This document shows positions 63,601-64,000 of a stretch of 64,000 nucleotides of DNA, piece after piece; within the stretch, counting starts at the first letter, position 1; every line of letters starts with the position of its first letter. Made by a program: the position numbers and the translations under genes. The notes beneath the pieces are model-generated. The model saw only the letters and a program-made list of their open reading frames with translations, did no database searches and had not been told where the DNA came from. The stretch is from an uncultured Bacteroidales bacterium (GTDB lineage Bacteria > Bacteroidota > Bacteroidia > Bacteroidales > UBA932), in NCBI GenBank assembly GCA_944323245.1, contig CALURT010000012.1, forward strand, positions 1-64,000, in the 5' to 3' direction.

Positions 63601-63647
63601 AACAAAACCCTGCGAAACTTTCAATAACAGACTGTAATTTCAAAAAG

Positions 63648-63665
63648 AATATCTCTTGCCAAGAG
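63648..63665 (+). repeat. Left inverted repeat of the putative invertible segment
   Basis: AATATCTCTTGCCAAGAG, exactly the reverse complement of 63864-63881. Its core CTCTTG-C-CAAGAG is itself palindromic. The same core follows again 22 bases later (63673-63690) in direct orientation. Confidence 0.85.
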
Positions 63666-63672
63666 TCTTTTA

Positions 63673-63690
63673 ATCTCTTGCCAAGAGTCT
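63673..63690 (+). repeat. Second direct copy of the palindromic recombinase-site core
   Basis: ATCTCTTGCCAAGAGTCT repeats the bases 63651-63668 exactly, with a 22-bp period (about two helical turns). It lies inside the putative invertible segment. Confidence 0.75.
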
Positions 63691-63703
63691 GACATCCGCA
63701 CCA

Positions 63704-63733
63704 CAAAGATACGAATAATTACAGAACAATCAA
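63704..63733 (-). promoter_or_regulatory. Promoter inside the invertible segment (TTG-19-TATCTTTG)
   Basis: On the minus strand TTG (63731-63733), exactly 19 bases and a perfect TATCTTTG (63704-63711). It currently fires leftward through both left repeats toward the recombinase 3' end, where no minus-strand gene exists. Confidence 0.75.
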
Positions 63734-63863
63734 CAAATTGCGGCCGGAAATTCATATCCGGGCATCCGTCCGAAGCCTGCAGAGGTTTTGCAACCTGTAT
63801 CGTTTTTGTCCGATATTTTACGGAAAAAGCCCCTTTCATGCATGTCGGAGGCCGTTTTCATAT

Positions 63864-63881
63864 CTCTTGGCAAGAGATATT
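63864..63881 (-). repeat. Right inverted repeat of the putative invertible segment
   Basis: CTCTTGGCAAGAGATATT, the reverse complement of the left repeat. With its left flank it extends to a 21-base palindrome with a single central base, ATAT-CTCTTG-G-CAAGAG-ATAT. Confidence 0.85.
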
Positions 63882-64000
63882 ATCGACAAAATATTGAAAA
63901 CCAACTACTTGCATTCGTTGTAAAATATTAGAATTATTTAATTCATCGTATTTGAATAGTGCAATTTATTAAATGTGGACATATTATTCCACTTGTGGCC

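Larger units (their letters stand above)
63648..63881. mobile_element. Putative 234-bp invertible promoter segment
   Basis: The segment lies 47 bases after the recombinase gene, is bounded by 18-bp perfect inverted repeats, contains no gene and carries one good promoter. By analogy with Bacteroides recombinase-controlled switches, inversion would swing the promoter from leftward (now, toward the 3' end of the recombinase gene) to rightward, toward genes beyond the window. The 119 bases right of the segment show no certain gene. An ATG at 63973 opens a frame that runs off the edge. Activity is inference. Confidence 0.6.

Noticed and set aside
63738..63923. A 61-codon frame in the invertible segment
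   Set aside because: It spans the right inverted repeat, has no signal or domain and is explained by noncoding structure.

Overview
The window is a chromosomal segment of a Bacteroidota (Bacteroidales-like) bacterium. The evidence is the repeated -7 box TAnnTTTG, often with a TTG/TTTG about 19-20 bases upstream, in front of many genes (rpmH, tyrS, polA, pgi, the putative porin). Family content agrees: Porin_10-like protein, BT_3928-like DoxX protein, ExbB-membrane protein-ExbD-ExbD cluster, M13 lipoprotein and WxcM sugar isomerases. Base composition is near 50% GC. The genus cannot be fixed from the sequence. I saw no rRNA, tRNA, CRISPR array or IS transposase.

Bases 1-16,300 are the accessory part. 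A partial secreted protein runs off the left edge. It is followed by a 337-bp palindrome-rich element with 25-bp terminal inverted repeats, then a surface-polysaccharide locus: two reverse glycosyltransferases, a forward MsbA-type exporter, a 3-acetamido-3,6-dideoxyhexose cassette (two tandem 3,4-ketoisomerases, hexapeptide acetyltransferase, PLP aminotransferase) and two GT2 glycosyltransferases. A closely packed run follows: CBM9-like protein, NahK-like sugar kinase, VanZ, a 1035-aa Amidase_3 protein with an inserted golvesin-like domain, and CapA. A 3.75-copy tandem array of a 78-80 bp unit closes this part.

Bases 16,370-62,290 are mostly housekeeping. They hold a transporter; tyrS, rbfA and a Lol-type permease; a response regulator, histidine kinase and PepSY trio; polA, an ECF sigma factor, rsmG and rpmH; a folP-tmk-DoxX operon; purB; divIC; a nucleotidyltransferase; a CPBP protease; a MurU-like enzyme with an AmgK kinase fused to a RapZ C-terminal domain; porin and lytic transglycosylase; an FtsX-type permease and M13 peptidase; a BASS transporter; an rRNA methyltransferase; pyrE; a Nudix enzyme; queA; dprA; tatD; ansA; exbB/exbD; an aldo-keto reductase with a polyferredoxin; asnS; udk; a TonB-like protein; and pgi.

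Bases 62,392-64,000 hold a tyrosine recombinase of the Bacteroidales invertase type, followed by a 234-bp segment bounded by 18-bp inverted repeats. The segment contains a good TTG-19-TATCTTTG promoter that now points back at the recombinase. This looks like an invertible promoter switch in the OFF orientation for a locus beyond the right edge, and it is the most interesting regulatory structure here. Second in interest are the AmgK-RapZ fusion, the tandem ketoisomerases of which one has lost a histidine of the HAH motif, and the dispersed palindromic repeats.
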